Notes under the pieces: model-generated
What the model saw: only the letters and a program-made list of their open reading frames with translations
What the model was told of the DNA's origin: nothing
The model's database searches: none
Made by a program: the position numbers and the translations under genes
Shown here: positions 5,926-6,568 of the stretch, piece by piece
Layout of the letters: the number at the start of each line of letters is the position of its first letter
Position numbering within the stretch: position 1 is the stretch's first letter
Assembly: GCA_903929065.1 (NCBI GenBank)
Contig: CAIYTJ010000061.1
Location: 1 to 6,568 of the forward strand
Length of the DNA: 6,568 nt
DNA from: an uncultured Bacteroidales bacterium
Lineage (GTDB): Bacteria > Bacteroidota > Bacteroidia > Bacteroidales > Paludibacteraceae
Direction of reading: 5' to 3'

Positions 5926-6018
5926 GAAATTACCTGTTTTCAGGTACGTTGCACCGGTCTCTATTTATTGAAGAAAAAGGTTTCCGGAATATTCCAGGTG
6001 CAGCGCACCGGACAATTT
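5871..6018. repeat. Inverted pair of REP-like palindromes
   Basis: The left end (5871-5892) contains GTCCGGTGC-TAC-GCACC and the right end (5997-6018) contains GGTGC-AGC-GCACCGGAC. The 22-base ends are inverted copies of each other with 18 matches, and each is itself a 5-bp stem with a 3-base loop. Between them lie another perfect hairpin, TACCTG-TTTT-CAGGTA (5931-5946), and a further GCACCGG half-copy near 5951. The layout resembles a paired palindromic (BIME-like) element or a small non-autonomous element. Its left end touches the broken last unit of array C and overlaps the end of the heptad frame. Confidence 0.6.
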
Positions 6019-6095
6019 GTAGTGTGTAGCACCAAACCATTATAATAAACGGATTTTCTTAACCCAAAATAATAATTTTTAAAAACAAAACGATT

Positions 6096-6434
6096 ATGAA
6101 CAGTAAACAAAACAGTACGCTGACGATGTATCGTCGGGTATCGAATTTCATTAAGAAATGGTTACAGATCCTGGGAGTTCTTCCTAATTTTACGTCTCTT
6201 CAAACCGCGTTTGAAAAGAAACTGTCACAAATTGAAACGATGGCTAATCAACAGGCGCAGGATCTCAGCGGATTGCGCACCAAAAAGGAAGACATGAAAG
6301 CGTCCACGAGCCAAAAGGTTCTGGACATGTGCCACCGGTTAGAGGCTTTTGCCAAAATAACGGGTGATGTGGTATTGGTGGTTTGCCACACGATAAAATC
6401 GTGCAGCAGCAAGGGTTTGAAACGGGTGAAATAA
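6096..6434 (+). CDS. Small helical protein of unknown function, possibly truncated
   Basis: This 112-residue frame starts at the ATG at 6096, behind an A-rich leader typical of expressed Bacteroidota genes but without a Shine-Dalgarno sequence. The protein is basic and largely helical: MYRRVSNFIKKW (about 11-22), a helix with coiled-coil-like spacing (FEKKLSQIETMANQQAQ, about 39-55), LRTKKEDM and VLDMCHRLEAFAK. It has no signal peptide. The pattern of a MYxxV start, an aromatic/Leu-rich first helix, a Leu-x-x-K-K segment and a late A/FAK resembles, from memory, a family of roughly 200-residue hypothetical proteins common in Bacteroidota. If so, this copy ends early: its last 20 or so residues (VVLVVCHTIKSCSSKGLKRVK) look unrelated, and I see no continuation downstream. 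Function is unknown. A TATAAT at 6041-6046 preceded by TTTG (6016-6019) is only a weak promoter candidate. Confidence 0.55.
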   Translation: MNSKQNSTLTMYRRVSNFIKKWLQILGVLPNFTSLQTAFEKKLSQIETMANQQAQDLSGLRTKKEDMKASTSQKVLDMCHRLEAFAKITGDVVLVVCHTIKSCSSKGLKRVK

Positions 6435-6490
6435 GAACTCAACTATTGAGAATATTGGCAGATAATGTTGAAAATATAAGACAACTAACT

Positions 6491-6508
6491 CCTCGTTTGC
6501 AAACGAGG
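6491..6508. repeat. Perfect 18-bp palindrome
   Basis: CCTCGTTTGCAAACGAGG is its own reverse complement. It lies 57 bp after the stop of the small helical gene, followed by GGGGAGAG rather than a T-run, so it is unlikely to be a standard terminator. It may be a dispersed intergenic repeat or a dimeric-protein site; I know of similar palindromes in Bacteroidota intergenic DNA but cannot confirm a match here. Confidence 0.6.
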
Positions 6509-6568
6509 GGGAGAGAAGTATTTGTTGATTCAAAGCAATAATACAATTCAAATTTTCAATACAATCAA

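Noticed and set aside
6339..6551. Minus-strand frame of 70 codons over the end of the helical gene
   Set aside because: It overlaps the plus-strand gene and the palindrome, and its peptide has no recognisable feature.

Overview
The window looks like a chromosomal stretch from a member of the Bacteroidota, probably Bacteroidales-like; I cannot name a genus. The grounds are a Lon protease with the N-terminal extension I associate with that phylum, a gene preceded by an exact TTTG / TAnnTTTG promoter (the primary sigma-factor pattern of Bacteroidota), a membrane-anchored LytTR regulator without a receiver domain, few Shine-Dalgarno sequences, and short palindromic intergenic repeats.

Left part (1-3800), ordinary housekeeping genes. 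The 3' part of a tandem tyrosine-phosphatase-like gene runs rightward and meets the leftward lon gene at a perfect 15-bp hairpin with T-runs on both sides, a bidirectional terminator. Upstream of lon, also leftward, is a small flavin-binding split-barrel protein of the pyridoxamine 5'-phosphate oxidase / NimA-like group with its own promoter.

Middle (3800-5189). About 500 bp without a convincing gene hold a 7-base tandem array directly behind that promoter, a small hairpin, an AT-rich stretch and a copy of a dispersed palindromic repeat; another copy lies at about 3266-3302. Then comes a rightward gene for a four-helix membrane protein with a C-terminal LytTR DNA-binding domain.

Right part (5190-6568), the unusual section. 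Three tandem arrays follow the LytTR stop codon, all with a 20-21 bp period: five units at 5190-5291, two at 5444-5484 and thirteen at 5602-5874. Two helical turns is also the spacing of the direct repeats that LytTR domains are known to bind. The third array lies in an open frame that would encode a Thr/Ser-rich heptapeptide repeat behind a good Shine-Dalgarno sequence, although the opposite strand is open too. An inverted pair of palindromes closes the array, and a small helical protein of unknown function follows, possibly a truncated member of a Bacteroidota family. The window ends with an 18-bp perfect palindrome.

The best candidate for something undescribed is the association of an orphan membrane LytTR regulator with these 21-bp arrays. 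That they belong together functionally is inference; the repeats, their periods and their positions are read directly from the sequence.
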